Shown here in pieces: positions 36,982 through 49,254 of a DNA stretch of 64,000 nt. Each line of letters opens with the position of its first letter. Position 1 is the stretch's first letter. The notes beneath the pieces are model-generated. The model saw only the letters and a list, made by a program, of their open reading frames with translations, did not search any database and was not told the DNA's origin. The stretch covers positions 95,036 through 159,035 of the forward strand of contig QANZ01055971.1 in assembly GCA_003254925.1 (NCBI GenBank). Direction: 5' to 3'. The DNA is from Chamaecrista fasciculata. Its lineage: Eukaryota; Streptophyta; Magnoliopsida; Fabales; Fabaceae. The position numbers were made by a program, and so were the translations under genes.

Positions 36982-37526
36982 TAGTCTTTTATATAACAGA
37001 GTCGTACCCTCTCTTTCAGCTACAAATTGAGAAATTTACATTTCAGGTCACTACATATAATAGAAATATGTTTAAGAGATGAATTTCTGGCTAACATATG
37101 ATCTGAGTTCTATAATTTGAAGTTGAAGAAACAAAAGGTTCACATACATATGTATTGTGCAGAGCTGCAAGTTCAATAGGCTTTAGTTCCATATAAAGCC
37201 TAAAAAAATTCTTTAATTGGGAATCACTTATTTCTGTGGACCCAAAGGAATTTGGAAACCAAGAATAAAAAAAATAAAGAAAGAAAGAGAAAAAGTAAAA
37301 GCTTAGAAACATTCCCTTTTTCTTTTTCTCCATATTAGCAGCATAACTGCATAAGTAATGTCATAGAACACAGAGAAACAATAATATGTAAAAGCAAAAA
37401 GAGAAGCAACTTCGGCCTGCTTCACAATCACGTCAACATATGATATAACAAAAGGATATCTAAGAGTAGAAACCTTCATACAATTCACAAAACCATTCCT
37501 ATGTCACTTCACCATACTTTTTGGCT

Positions 37527-40500
37527 ATGAATTTCCCAAAAAATCACTCTCTTGGCTTGTTTTCAAACTCAAATATACAAGATGATGTTCTGCTGAAGAA
37601 GATCCTCCTCACTCATGCTCCTGATAAACGTTGGTTGGATTCTGAGACTATGCTTCATGCCGTGGGAAAGATCATGTTTCATGCTTCTGCAACACAAGTA
37701 TATCATAACATATAACATATACTACCAGAATTAAAATTTCAGGTTATGATGATTTTAAGTGTCTTCTTTTATTGCTTCAGGTGGTTCCCAGTATACATTT
37801 TACCTCCATTTCAAAAGATGATATATGCAATATCGAACTACTTGGTTGTCGTGAACCTGTTGGATGCATCATCAGAAAAATCTCATGTGAGGTACTTCAT
37901 GTTCCTGATTCCAACTAGATTGATGTATATATGCAACTGCATCCATACATATAAGGGTGAATTTCGTTTTGATCCTCAAACTTCTCTATTTATTTCACTG
38001 TTAGTCTAAATCGTGATTTCGTTTGGATTTTGCTATTATCTCTGACCCGGACAATTGAGATGAATAATTTCTCTCCGATACATATGTTATTATAAGTGAG
38101 TTGGTAGGGAAAGAAAAAGAAAAATCTTTCTTCTCAATGACAAATTGAAGATTAATTTGTGGTTGATTTTCCTTTATAAGAATGAAAATTATTTTTTCTC
38201 TCTCCCAACTCACTTATTTGGACAAGTATGAGAGAGTAATCATCCAGGTTAAGTTTCCAGCTCAAAGATCAAGGTAGAAACCAAACGAAATCATGTTTTG
38301 GACTAATGGTGGAACAAATGAAAAAGTTTGAAGATCAAAACAGAACAAAAAAGAAAGTTTGAGGATCAAAATGGATTTCACTCTATAGTTCGAGGACTAA
38401 AATGAGGTTTTGACCTATCAATTATCTCAATTTGATTGGCAGATACTTTCAAAATCCTCTGGTGAAGGCGATATAAACTCAAAGACTATTGGTTTGTTTG
38501 ATTTTCTAGGAAACTATAGATGGGATGCAAAAGCAGTTTTACTTCTTGCTGCTTTTGCTGCAAGATATGGTGAATTCTGTCAACTTATGCAGCAATCCCC
38601 TTGCAATGCCTTGGCAGTTTCAATTATGAGGCTTAGGAATCTTCCTTTTGAATTAAGACCATTAAGACCACGATTTAAGGCATTGAGCTTGTTGGTTAAG
38701 ACCATGATGGATGTGGCTAAGTGTATTATCAAGTTTGAATCCCTCCCTCTTCCATATATAGAGCTGGGCAATGACATTCTTCTTCAAACAAAGTTTCATA
38801 TTTACATAGCTGTGTATTGGATCACCAGAAGCATTTTTGCCTGCTTTTCTCAAGTCTCAGATTTCACAACCAAGAAACATGAGCAAGTGCATGTTCTACT
38901 TCTATCCCTTCAATTCACTTACACATCAATTATATTACACATGGAGAAATATACTTTTAGTCATTAAATTTATACCAAAATTACGATTTAGTCCTTTATT
39001 TTTTTTTTTACAAATATCAATTATTTAGTTCCTAAGTAAGGAATAACGTTCACGGACTAAAAAAGTATATTTTCCATATCAAAGAACCAAATAAGAGTTT
39101 TGAGATAAGTTTAGGGATCAAAAATTAGGTTTTGTCTTACACATAAATTTAAGTCCTATTAATTTTTAAGAATGACGCATAGTTGTTCTTAGTTTCAGGT
39201 TTACTTTTAGAAAGCAATATATATATATATATTAAGTGGCACTTAGGATGCTGTTTTGATTTATCAAATGATTTCAGGTATTCAGATTCAACAATAATTG
39301 CTGCTTGGGAGCTCTCAAGTTTGGCTTATCGGTTAAGCAACATATGCAGTATACTCAAAGGGCAAGTAGATGCATGTCACCAAGAAATAGGTTAAACTTT
39401 TCAGCTTCACATATAAGAGCATTAATAGTAGGAGCTTTATTGGACAATTATTGTTCTTTTTTCACTAATTTAACATGGATTTTCAGAGATAAACTTGCAT
39501 AAAAGGCTGTTAAGTCTCTCTGACGAGCCCCAATCTGATAATCAAGAATTTCTCAGTTTGTTATTTCCTTTGAAAGATTACAAGCCACTAAAGGATTGCT
39601 CAACACAAAAAAAGGTACATTTTGCTCAACAAGTCATAGTCTAATTTTATAGAGAAAAGCCTAGGAAAATGAAGCCTTTTTTGGCTATCCACCTACAGAT
39701 TAAGGTGTCTAGGCTGGAAAATAAGGTAGTTGTGTTGCTGATCTCAAAGCCAGAGCCTCTCCATCTGGAGGAATTACTCTTACTGGTTCAACAAACATCT
39801 GATCATCCTCTGAATGAGAAATTGAGGGACAATTATAAGATCATATGGCTTCCCCTTCCTTCTTCGGATTCGTGGACTGAAGCCGAAGAAACCGGCTTCA
39901 ACTTTCTATCAGAATCCTTGCCTTGGTATGCTGTTAGGAAACCAAGGTTACTCAGCTCAGCTATGGTCAAATTCATCAAACAAGAATGGAACTTCAAGGA
40001 GGAACCACTCGTGGTGGTGCTGGATTCAAATGGGAAGGTTACAAATACAAATGCACTTGATATGGTCCTAATATGGGGACCCCAAGCATATCCCTTTTTG
40101 GCTTCAAAAGAGGCAGAGCTATGGAAAGATGAGAACTTGACAATGAAACTTTTGCTAGGTGATATCAGCCCTCTCTATGCTTACTGGGTATGAATCTGAT
40201 TCAGAGCTTATCTAAATTGTGTATTTAAGCAGCTTGATTAGTTAGCAACTACATGGAAAAAGATCAACTAAAATCATATTTTGGTCCCTCACGTTTTCAC
40301 TTTTTCTTAATTTGGTTCCTCTTAAATTTATTTTCTCAATTTAATCACTGACAATTTGTTTTGTTATCAATGTGAGTCCCTCAATTTAAATTATATCTAA
40401 ATTGATGATGTAACAATGTTATATGAAAATGTAATGCCATTACTTGATAATATGGTATGTAACAATATCATGTATTCAATTAATGATAATATGTTATCAA

Positions 40501-41266
40501 TTTAGTTAAATATTGGATAGAAAAACTGTTGATGATAAACGAATCCATGAGAAATTAAATTGAGAAGCAAAATCTAAAAGGGGCCAAATTAAAAAAAAAC
40601 ACATAAATGAGGGACCAAAATAGAGTTTTAGTTGAAAAAACCTAACATCTTGTAATGTCTTAGGTTGGAGAAGGCAAAAATCTTTGCCTTTATGGGAGTG
40701 ACAACTTGGTGTGGATTCAACAATTCAAGGACAAGATAGAAGAGCTCAAGCAAGGAGGTTTGCAGCTGGAAATACTATATGTTGACAAGAACCAGTCAAG
40801 TAAAAATGTAAGAGAAACAATGTCTAGAATTACTGAATTTAATCTCAATAGTTCTCTTTCCTTCACAACATCACAATTCTTTTGGCTTCGTTTGGAGAGT
40901 ATGAGAAGGTCAAAATTAAGAATTGGGAAGACAAGCTCTGATGATCATGTGCTAGCAGAGTTGTCAGCTTTACTAGACATGAATGATGGAGATGAAGGTT
41001 GGGTTGTGATTGGAAAAGGGAGTGATATGATAATAAGGCTTCAAGGAAATCAAGTTATAGAATGCTTGAACAAATATGATGAGTGGGCAGAAAATGTTGA
41101 GACTTTGGGATTAGTGGGAGCCATTAGAAATTTCATGGAGCCTCCAATTCTTCATGGGCCATGCAACCACTCCTACATGGTTTCATCTAGTGAAGAACAT
41201 GCTGAAGGAACTGTGGTTTGTGAAATGTGCAAGCGTCCAATGAAGAAGTATGTGGTGTATGAGTGA
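37527..41266 (+). CDS. SEO-like: Sieve element occlusion (SEO) phloem protein, 684 aa
   Basis: Exons are 37527-37697, 37781-37891, 38443-38882, 39278-39390, 39487-39614, 39699-40187 and 40664-41266, summing to 685 codons. The intron after 38882 needs a GC donor (GA|GCAAGT) to keep the frame. The N-terminal SEO domain spans about residues 10-270 (WDAKAVLLLAAFAARYGEF, AVYWITRSIFACFSQ). The middle has the thioredoxin-like fold (VVVLLISKPEPL, LPWYAV), and the C-terminal domain ends in VVCEMCKRPMKKYVVYE. SEO proteins form the filaments (P-protein, or forisomes in some legumes) that plug wounded sieve tubes. The start at 37527 is the first ATG after an in-frame stop upstream. Three introns carry foldback repeats. 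Confidence 0.92.
37955..38400. repeat. Foldback element in SEO intron 2
   Basis: GGGTGAATTTCGTTTTGATC with CTCAAACTTC at the left is inverted near 38350-38390 (GTTTGAGGATCAAAATGG). Its arms share words with the nested element at 33376-33996. Confidence 0.65.
40268..40638. repeat. Foldback element in SEO intron 6
   Basis: TCAACTAAAATCATATTTTG with TCCCTCACG at the left is the inverse of GAGGGACCAAAATAGAGTTT at the right, with arms of about 100 bp. Confidence 0.7.
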
Positions 41267-42660
41267 AGGTAAAACCAAGAAAGTGAGTTAAATTTGTGGT
41301 TTTTTACTAATATCCTGAGTTTTGGACAATTAACTTTCTCATTTGTTGGGTTGAAACTTGAGATTATAAATGAGTAAAATCTAACCTCTTTTCTTTCTTA
41401 ATGGCCAGAAAAAAATAATAATAAATCTTATATCAAATTACTTATATTTTTGCTATTTTCTACCAAAAATTATATTCTCTCTTTAATTATTGTTCGTATA
41501 AAAAATAGTGTTAAATTGGGGTTTAGATCCTCTAGAGTTCCTTTCCATGCATTTCTTGTGGAGTTAGTGAAAAAATATAATTTCCATGAAATAAAAACAT
41601 ATAAAAACTATATTTTCTCTTTCTCTCTCTTATTTTCTCTTCCTTTCTCTCTCATACTCTACAAGAAATGTAGAGAAAGGAACTCTAGAGGATCCATTTC
41701 CGTTAAATTGATAGCAAAACATAGAAAACTTGATATTTTTCCTTTGCTTTTTGTTTTATCCCATATTTTTTCTAACGAAGTTGAGAAGATTAATACTTCG
41801 CGTTGTGGACATTTTTTTTCAATACATTTTAAAGAATTTAAAATTGATGGGTTACACTTTAATATTTGAGCTTTAATTCCATTAAAAAATTAATAAAATT
41901 AAAATTTTTGGAGTTATTTAGTAATTTGAACTACAATAAATTTTACAAAAATTATATATTGACCTCCAATATTTTCAAAAAGTTACAAACAAGTCCCTGA
42001 ATACATATTATCTAAGGACTAAAATGAAAACTATAAAAAAAAATTTAGGGTCAAAACATAATTTTTGAAAAATATAGGACAGAAGATAAAATTACAAAAC
42101 AGTCCCAAAAATTTTGAGATTTGAGAAAATGGCGAAATTCATAATGATATGTACCAGGAGACAGGTAACATGGTGTAGCAAAAGAGGATTACACCATGCT
42201 GTTTAATACTGGCAAGATTATATTAATCAGATCACTATATGCTTCGGAAACTTGAACATCCCCCACTCTTGAATAAAGAGAGCGTTCACCATAAGAAGCA
42301 ACAATGGAGTATAAACCACAAAATCAATTATAAAACAAGAACAAACACAGGATGAACACAACGCGACCGTACAACGAACTGCGAAATTGAAATAATCACA
42401 GTCGTTTCAAGATTGAAGTCGCTATTGCGATTGATTTACGCTTCCGTTGACACGTCCTTCTGAAATTGTAAATCAAACGAAAGAACGTAACGCCTATGGA
42501 AAGCGACCATTTAATCTAAATCTAAATCTAAAAATTTCATACAGATAAAAAGAAAAAACGATACGAAAAGATGTATACAAGAAAAACCTCAATCTCTCAG
42601 GAACTCAGAGATCCAGATTTCTGAATCGAATTAGGGTTTCGAAATGGCTAACGAAGCTAC
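41267..42660. other. Intergenic region with a possible minus-strand transcript
   Basis: 41925-42120 holds a decayed foldback element related to 25396-25519. From about 42660 down to 42170 the minus strand looks transcribed: a TATA box at 42672-42678, leader-like AAACCCTAATTCG, and a possible intron (donor near 42585, acceptor TTTCAG near 42464). No convincing reading frame was found, so it may be a noncoding or very small coding gene. Confidence 0.35.
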
Positions 42661-42671
42661 CGCTAGCTTAG

Positions 42672-42678
42672 CTTTATA
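42672..42678 (-). promoter_or_regulatory. TATA box of the candidate minus-strand transcript
   Basis: TATAAAG on the minus strand, about 230 bp from the divergent plus-strand start at 42906. Confidence 0.4.
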
Positions 42679-42905
42679 GAGGGAGAAATGAGACCAAGTT
42701 TGAGATTAACCCCTATTTGTTCGTAGTATTAACAATAATGCCATTATGGGCCGCGATCCAGTTACTATGGATAGAACCCGACCCGTTTCAGATATTGCAA
42801 TTTTCATCTCTGAAACTTCATTGTTGATATCTCTTCGAGATTCTCCGATTGAAGCGATAATCGGAAGTGGGTGACGTGAGAGATAAACGAATCGAAAGCA
42901 GAAAG

Positions 42906-43544
42906 ATGGTGAAAGTTTCAACGTTCTTCGCGATGACATTGGGAGCTTTTGTATTCTGGTCTACTATGGACAAGGTCCATGTCTGGATCGCTCTCCATCA
43001 AGACGAAAAGGTTCTTTTCCTTCACTAATTATTCTTCGTCTAATCGTCTTCTAATTCTACATAACCTCTATTATGAATGTCCCTCCTCTCTAACTTGTTC
43101 AGTTTGTTTAATCTTTTCGACTCCTATTTCATTTTTCCCCCCTTTAGAAAACCTAGGTCTTATTTCGTTCTGATTTTTTGTTGAATACTTACGCGCATGT
43201 GAATTTTAATCTGTGGAATCTTTAATTCAGAATTAGTTTACAATTCTTGATGCATAAGTTGAAATCAGATCAAATTTTTAAGTTTTCTATTTCTCTGCAT
43301 TTGATCTGATCATTTGTGTTAACATGCTTGCAATTCACAGCATTTCATCTATGCGGCATTGCTCAGGAATTTCTGCAATTATCTTTGTAAACTATACTTA
43401 TGAAATTAAATTCTATTGATTCTTCAAATGCTGTTCCTGTATTTTCATTTGTAGCAAGAGAGGTTGGAGAAGGAAGCAGAGATCAGAAGAGTCCGAGAAG
43501 AATTATTGCGTGAGCAGGCCAGACAGAAGGATTCTCTTGCATGA
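42906..43544 (+). CDS. Small conserved plant membrane protein, 64 aa
   Basis: Exons are 42906-43010 and 43455-43544 (65 codons with stop; donor AAG|GTTC, acceptor TTTGTAG). Residues about 5-25 form a hydrophobic helix (FFAMTLGAFVFWSTM). A short basic and acidic helix follows, starting KVHVWIALHQDEK and ending REQARQKDSLA. It looks like a single-pass protein with a charged amphipathic tail. Size and layout recall small organelle membrane proteins, but I do not recognise a characterised family and assign no function. The first ATG in the frame is used. It is flanked upstream by a possible divergent promoter. Confidence 0.75.
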
Positions 43545-44929
43545 AAATGTTCTGATTTTGTTGGCATTTTCACTGTACTTTCCCTTGCATCCTGTTTTTC
43601 CTATGCAATGTTATGCTCAAATACAATTTTTACTCATAAGCATATAAACTTTGTTCTGGTGGTGGATGTTCATCATTATCATTGATAATCGAACTTGTAT
43701 CACAAAATTTAACCTATCGTTGATCATTGGAATATATGGCCGCTTCTTGCATTTCATTTGAATAATTTACCTTGTTTCTGGTTATGAACCAGAGTACGAG
43801 TACTTTTCTGGTGTTTTTTATTCCCCCTAAAAGCTGTTAGCTGTGAGGTGTGTGTAATAAGGCCTCTTTCACCAAAATTTAGTAGTCATGATCATAACGC
43901 TTCTTGTCTAGAGCTCTTCACCATGGTCTTGGTGATCCTATACCTGTAATTTTACTTACTTACTTTAGAATAACTGCAGATCATGTACTGAAGTGGTCGA
44001 AAGGTAAGTGTCTTCATTGTGTTGACTGTTAAGAAAATACTGTGTGCTGAGTTTTTAATTATGATGATGACATTATTGTAGTCCTATACATATGTCCTTG
44101 TAGAAAATCTCATTGTTAATATTTGTGATTATGAACTGTAAGTGTCTGATTGTCTTATGTTTAGTTAAATATAACTAACGATAGGGTAAATAGGATCGCT
44201 CATGCCTATGTAGGGCTTATTAACATCTCAGAACTACCCCAATTGGTGTAACTTTTAGCTATTAATGTTGTATGAATAAATCATAATGCAACAAGTGAAA
44301 GTAAGCTTTCATCTTGTTTTATTTACATGCTTTCATATAGTTTTTTCCCAGAGACAACCATGACAATCTTTCTGTTCGTACTAAAAGGTATTAGAAGTGA
44401 AGTAGATGGATTATACACTTTGCTAAGCCTTGCCGATTAATATAGTAATTATTGCATGCTAGGGTGGAATATCTAGGATGACTAATATCTATATCGTATT
44501 GTTTGTAATGAAATATGGAAAAGGAGGACTTCCAATTGTGTTAGCATACTGAAGGACATTCATTATAAAGTTTTCTGTTTCCCCTCCCCAGTTTAATGAA
44601 TCACTTTGGCCATCTCATGCCTCCAAGATAATTTTGTCTTTTAATGGTATCCTCACAATAGGACCATTGAAAGTTGTAGAAATTTATAAATGGTGCAAGT
44701 GTAATTGCTATAGGGGGAGTTTGAACGTCAATTTTAGAAGAATTGAGGTCGGATGGATACATGGAGTATGCGAGCCATAGCTTACTATCTGGTTCAGTTT
44801 AAGCTTCAAATTAAAAAAAAAAAAAAAACACTTGGATGATAAATAGATACAGTGGCATGATAATATGGTTAGAAATATTCTTAGACTACGAAAAATAATA
44901 ATATGGTTAAACATTAGTGAGGATGGAGA
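43545..44929. other. Intergenic spacer
   Basis: 3' UTR of the small gene, then AT-rich DNA with a poly-A/T tract at about 44812-44828. No gene or clear element seen. Confidence 0.4.
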
Positions 44930-45250
44930 GGAGAGGACATTAATGGACAAAAAATAGAGTGGAGAGGAGAGGATATTAATGGACTCAGTAGATATGTTGT
45001 TTTGGAGTTTTTAATGAGGAAAGAAATGGACACTTGTTAATCTTGTTTAGAAGTTATTAGTAATGAAATGGAATAGAGTGGACACATGTTAATTTTGGTT
45101 AGTATAAGGATATAATTGTCATTAAAAAATTATAAAACTGTTCACTCCTTCCTTGGCACCCCAATTTGGGGTGCCAACAAAATTTGAATTTTGGGATGCC
45201 AAAGTGTCTCTCCTTGTCCACTCCACTCTTCCCTAAAAAAACTTCCAATC
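44930..45250. repeat. Dispersed repeat, copy 2 (inverse of 22650-22940)
   Basis: The reverse complement reproduces AAGATTAACA, ACTCCAAAACAACATATCTA and the surrounding order seen at 22750-22930. Near 45160 there is also a short palindrome CACCCCAATTTGGGGTG. Confidence 0.6.
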
Positions 45251-45683
45251 ATAATTTTTTTTACCTTTTGTCCATTCCTCTTATTGACACCCCATCCAAA
45301 CATACTCTTAGAGGTGTGAGATGATGGAACTGTGAATGAAGAAGATGCAGTCTGTGGAAGATTTTGCCGGATGAGAAGATGTTGCAGGGAGAATATGCCG
45401 CAAGGAAAAGGAGATGTAGGGATTCCAATGGAGAAGATGACACAGAAGGGAAACCAAAACCAAAATCGCTTGAGAACGACCTATTTTGTGACATGTCAAG
45501 TAGGGAGATGTTAGAGGCATAAACATTCAATTGCAGAGAAATACAGTGAATTCCAAGTTCAAAGGATCCGTTTCCTTCCACCAAAAAAATAAAGGATCCC
45601 TTTCCATTAATAACCACCCCAATCAAGCCCTTAGTATGAACTATAGAGAAACCATGACTGTAGCTGATTAATTATGGAATATA

Positions 45684-45994
45684 TCTATATTTATACTATA
45701 TTATATGTGTGAGGATTTTTTGGTTAGTCAAAGATAACTAAATTAAAAATTAAAAAATTAAGAAATAAACATGTGGATTTTGATCATTGGTTAACAACAT
45801 AGATAATGAGAGAGAAAGTAGTAGATGAGATTTAAGAAAGTGAAAACTTATTATTTAGTCTTTTAATTTTCACATTTCTAACGATTTTGTCTTCGAATAA
45901 TAGAAATATATTATTTAGTCACTGAATAACTAAGAATGTCAAATCAAACGTTATATACATATTTCCGTGCCCGTTAGGGCAAGGAAAGCCCTTA
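45684..45994 (+). mobile_element. Non-autonomous Helitron, second copy
   Basis: Starts TCTATATTTATACTATATTA and follows the copy at 24151-24501 along its whole length. The terminal hairpin has one change (GTGCCCGTTAGGGCAA) and the CTRR end is degraded. Confidence 0.72.
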
Positions 45995-47022
45995 ATATAC
46001 ATATATATGTGTGTACTCGTATTTGGTTGGTTAACATAGGGACAAATTAGTGATGACTATAATATTTTATTGACTAGTAAATGATGGATAAGTTGTCGTA
46101 TAAATAGTAATAGGGAGGTTATCACATTGAGATTAAAATTTCATTTTGAAAAATAGCTAGAAATCCCCTGACATTCTAGTTAAAGTATACCAACAAAACA
46201 ATAAAATTACAAGTGTGATTACTCAGCAATGCATACATAACATTTGTGAAGGTACGTAAATAGGATATGAGTAGCAAAGTTAATATGAGGCCAATGGTGC
46301 GCATCTTTGGAAAGCAACATATAATTGTAATTGAAGACGGACGGTAGCTAAGTATAGTGCTTAATTCGTAGGCACTTGGGTGTCACATTAGAGTTTAGAC
46401 TTTAGACCATCCAACAAGCACTTATGTATATCAGCCAATTGTGTGGAGAGCACTAGGCAATGTGTTATTGGCACACAGTATAATGAATGATTAAGATTTA
46501 AGAGGGTTCAATCATTGTGAAGTTTTGTTTACTGTTAATGAAACCCTTAAAGTGACTGCATAGTATACCAGTAGATGGAAGCATTTGCCATGGATCCAAT
46601 GTTAGGATATCAGAGCAAAGGAAACATAAATTATGGGTTTAACTGATATGAACTCTGTCTCAAACAAATTAATCCAAATGTAAGTGATAAACTTGATGAT
46701 AGATGGTGATTTACTAAAATAAGCTCTGATGAACATGCATTGCCTGCAGAATGAACATTAATTCTTGAACGCCAGAAAATGAGGGTGAAATAATTAAAGT
46801 AACATAAATACAAAAGCATTCAGAGACTAGAAAGCAAGAAAACATTAAAAAAGCCAAACAAAAGTAACCTTAATTAATTAAAGACAAGAAAACCATAACA
46901 TTAACTAATTGTCTCATCATCTCAAAACCTTAAACTGGCTTTGTGATGGATCAGTTACAACTTACTTACTAGTTACTGCAAACTAGCTAGCTAATAGTCA
47001 TAATCTCAAACTAAACACATTA
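45995..47022. other. Intergenic spacer
   Basis: AT-rich DNA. No gene or clear repeat structure could be supported. Confidence 0.4.
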
Positions 47023-47181
47023 AACATATAAATTAGTCTCTAAAATATGCACGAGTTAACAACTCGGTCCCTGAAAATTTAGCTTGCACTCTTTAATCTC
47101 TTAAAGACTAAAATGTGTAAACTCAACTTTCAATGATTGAGTTAGGAACTCATATTTTTGGAATCAATTAGTATGGTTACT
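47023..47181. repeat. MITE (family A), internally deleted copy
   Basis: AAACATATAAATTAGTC with GCACGAGTTAACAACTC on the left is partly inverted at the right end (GGTTACTC). It abuts the stop codon side of the NF-YB gene, so it may lie in its 3' UTR. Confidence 0.55.
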
Positions 47182-47186
47182 CATAA

Positions 47187-47666
47187 CTAATGCCTGTTGA
47201 TTCGTGTGTTAGGCATTTGATGATAGAGTTGTTGTTGATGATGATGATGATGATCAGTGTGTTGAGGGCTATTTGGTATGTCTTGATTATTATTAGCTGA
47301 TGATGATCTGTCTACTTCTAATTCTCTGTATTTATGCAAATACCTCTTGAGCGGATCAGCATAGTCATCAAAACCAAGTGTTCCCAAAGCCCAGCATATG
47401 TCATCTCCATTCACTGTCTTCCTCCTCTCCTTCCTGCATTTCTCTGAGGCTTCACTTGTCACAAAGCTTATGAACTCTGACACGCATTCTTGCATCGTCT
47501 CCTTCGCCTCCTTCGAGATTTTCGCGTTCTGAGGCAGTATCTGCTTCATGATCCTGCCCACATTTGCTATTGGCAGCAAACGCTCTTGCTCTTTCACACC
47601 ACTACCACTCTCATTGTTGTTACATGATGAACTACTCCCTCCAATGTTCTCCATTATCTTTCTCAC
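47187..47666 (-). CDS. NF-YB5-like: NF-YB5/NF-YB4-like histone-fold transcription factor, 159 aa
   Basis: A single exon. Residues about 27-118 are the NF-YB histone fold: [13 protein letters not shown], then [19 protein letters not shown], then [20 protein letters not shown]. The GRIMK and DICWA wording points to the NF-YB4/5 group. The position where LEC1-type proteins carry a special Asp is Lys here (KISKEAKE), so it is not LEC1. It would pair with NF-YC and then NF-YA or CO-like proteins to bind CCAAT in the nucleus. The tail is His- and Gln-rich (HHHHHQQQ). A second start at 47654 (MENIGG) is equally possible. A TATATATATA run at 47706-47715 is close upstream. Spacing is tight for a TATA box with the first ATG. 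Confidence 0.93.
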   Translation of the reverse strand: MRKIMENIGGSSSSCNNNESGSGVKEQERLLPIANVGRIMKQILPQNAKISKEAKETMQECVSEFISFVTSEASEKCRKERRKTVNGDDICWALGTLGFDDYADPLKRYLHKYRELEVDRSSSANNNQDIPNSPQHTDHHHHHQQQLYHQMPNTRINRH

Positions 47667-48759
47667 TTATGATCCTATTACTAGACACCACACAAACACA
47701 CACACATATATATATAGAGAAGAAACATATTGGTTTACAAAATATACAGGAGTTGATAGTGATATCAGTTTAAGTAATATCACAAGTACATAACCCTTCA
47801 GTAATTTAGGAAGTGATATTCCATAGTAATCTAAGTTATATACTCTTATGCTCTTTTTTATCTAGGCCACAAGTAACTTTATTTGACAGATCTAATTTAT
47901 ACATTTTAGTCCCTAAAAATCATGTAATCAATGCATTTAAACCTTTTTTTTCTGTCTCCGAATGCCTAAAAATCGATCCTTGCAAAATAGATACTAAAAT
48001 ATAATGATTCTACCACTTTCAAAGTTTAAAGGATCTAAATTAAACTTTTAAAAATTGAGTTGACAAATTATATATCTTTGATATACTAATATATATATGC
48101 TTACACTATGTATGTAGAAAGCCATGAAATTTGTGTTGAGTGTGACAAGTGAAGTTAAAGATGCCGACCTGGTGGTCGGCCTAAAATCTTAAGTGGTGGG
48201 ATCTGATGCTGCACCTCAAATTAATATCCATTGAAGTGTGTGTGTGTGTATAATTATATATATAAATCTTAATTAGTGTACAAATTAAAATTAAGAGAAA
48301 AGTGGAGTGTGCTAGTGTCTGTATTTCATTGGCATGAAAGTACTGTTATTGGATGCTGAGAAAGCCTTTGGGATGGTTCAAAAGAGTGAAAAAAGAGAAA
48401 ACAACCCTTAACAAACCTCTAACATACAAAACAAGACTAGTGTGTACATGTGGTGGATTCAAACTCAACTTCTCACAACCTTAAATAATAAATACTTATA
48501 AATAAAGCCAAGAATGTAAGTTTTACTTTATTTTAGTTGCATCTATTTCATTCAGTTTTACGGTATTTATATATTGCATGCGACGGCAAATTAATCCTTC
48601 AATGTATTTGTTCACCCTCTCGCATGTATCTATCTAGATATAAAATATACACATATAATCTTCACTTTATTGTTGTTGGTTAAAATTTTGAAAATATAAA
48701 AATTTCTTAGTTTGTGACTGCGTCCATTGCCAAAAAGCCACTATTGCTATTGGAGTCAA

Positions 48760-48794
<35 letters not shown>

Positions 48795-49100
48795 CCTGCA
48801 ATAAGCATTCCTTCAATTCCACTTATGAGAGGTGGGACAAATAATTAATGGTTAAAATAAAAAAGTAATTAACAGAATACTCTTAAATAAGGATCTATTT
48901 ATGCCTTTTGTTTCATCTGAAGAATTTCTAATCTGCATTTTCTTCAAGGGAGACAACTTAGGTATATGTTACTTCATTTTAAGAACTTCATCAAATTCTC
49001 TTTACGGAGGATTGGATTTCAAAGAAGAATTTAGTTTTTTTTTTCAGACTAGGCCTTAACCCTTTTTTAGTATATCTTATATCTTATGGCTCCACCCCTT
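47667..49100. other. Upstream region of the NF-YB gene and spacer
   Basis: Contains (CA)n/(TA)n runs next to the gene, a (TG)n run near 48238-48249, a hairpin CCGACCTGGTGGTCGG at about 48164-48179, and an (AT)n microsatellite at 48763-48792. No coding signal. Confidence 0.5.
48763..48792. repeat. (AT)n microsatellite
   Basis: About 15 uninterrupted AT dinucleotides. A second shorter AT run lies at 49290-49310. Confidence 0.85.
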
Positions 49101-49139
49101 TCTGCTCGTTCATATTTTAAAACTATAGTACAAAATTAA

Positions 49140-49253
49140 TGATAAGAGGAAAATTATTATTTGATCCCTTCTTTTTTATTGAGTTAACGGTTTAGTCCCT
49201 TATTTATTTTACATACATATTTGCGTGCCCGTTAGGGCACGCAAAGCCTCTGG
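49140..49253 (+). mobile_element. Helitron 3' end, third copy
   Basis: It shares the TTATTTGATC/TAGTCC region and the perfect hairpin GCGTGCCCGTTAGGGCACGC, followed by CTGG before a T. The left end is not recognisable, so this is a partial or divergent copy. Confidence 0.7.
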
Positions 49254-49254
49254 T

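Noticed and set aside
45261..45626. A 121-codon minus-strand frame
   Set aside because: No recognisable motif, no splice partners, and it borders a dispersed repeat.
48164..48179. Hairpin CCGACCTGGTGGTCGG as a possible microRNA or terminator
   Set aside because: The stem is too short for a microRNA precursor and there is no transcript context.
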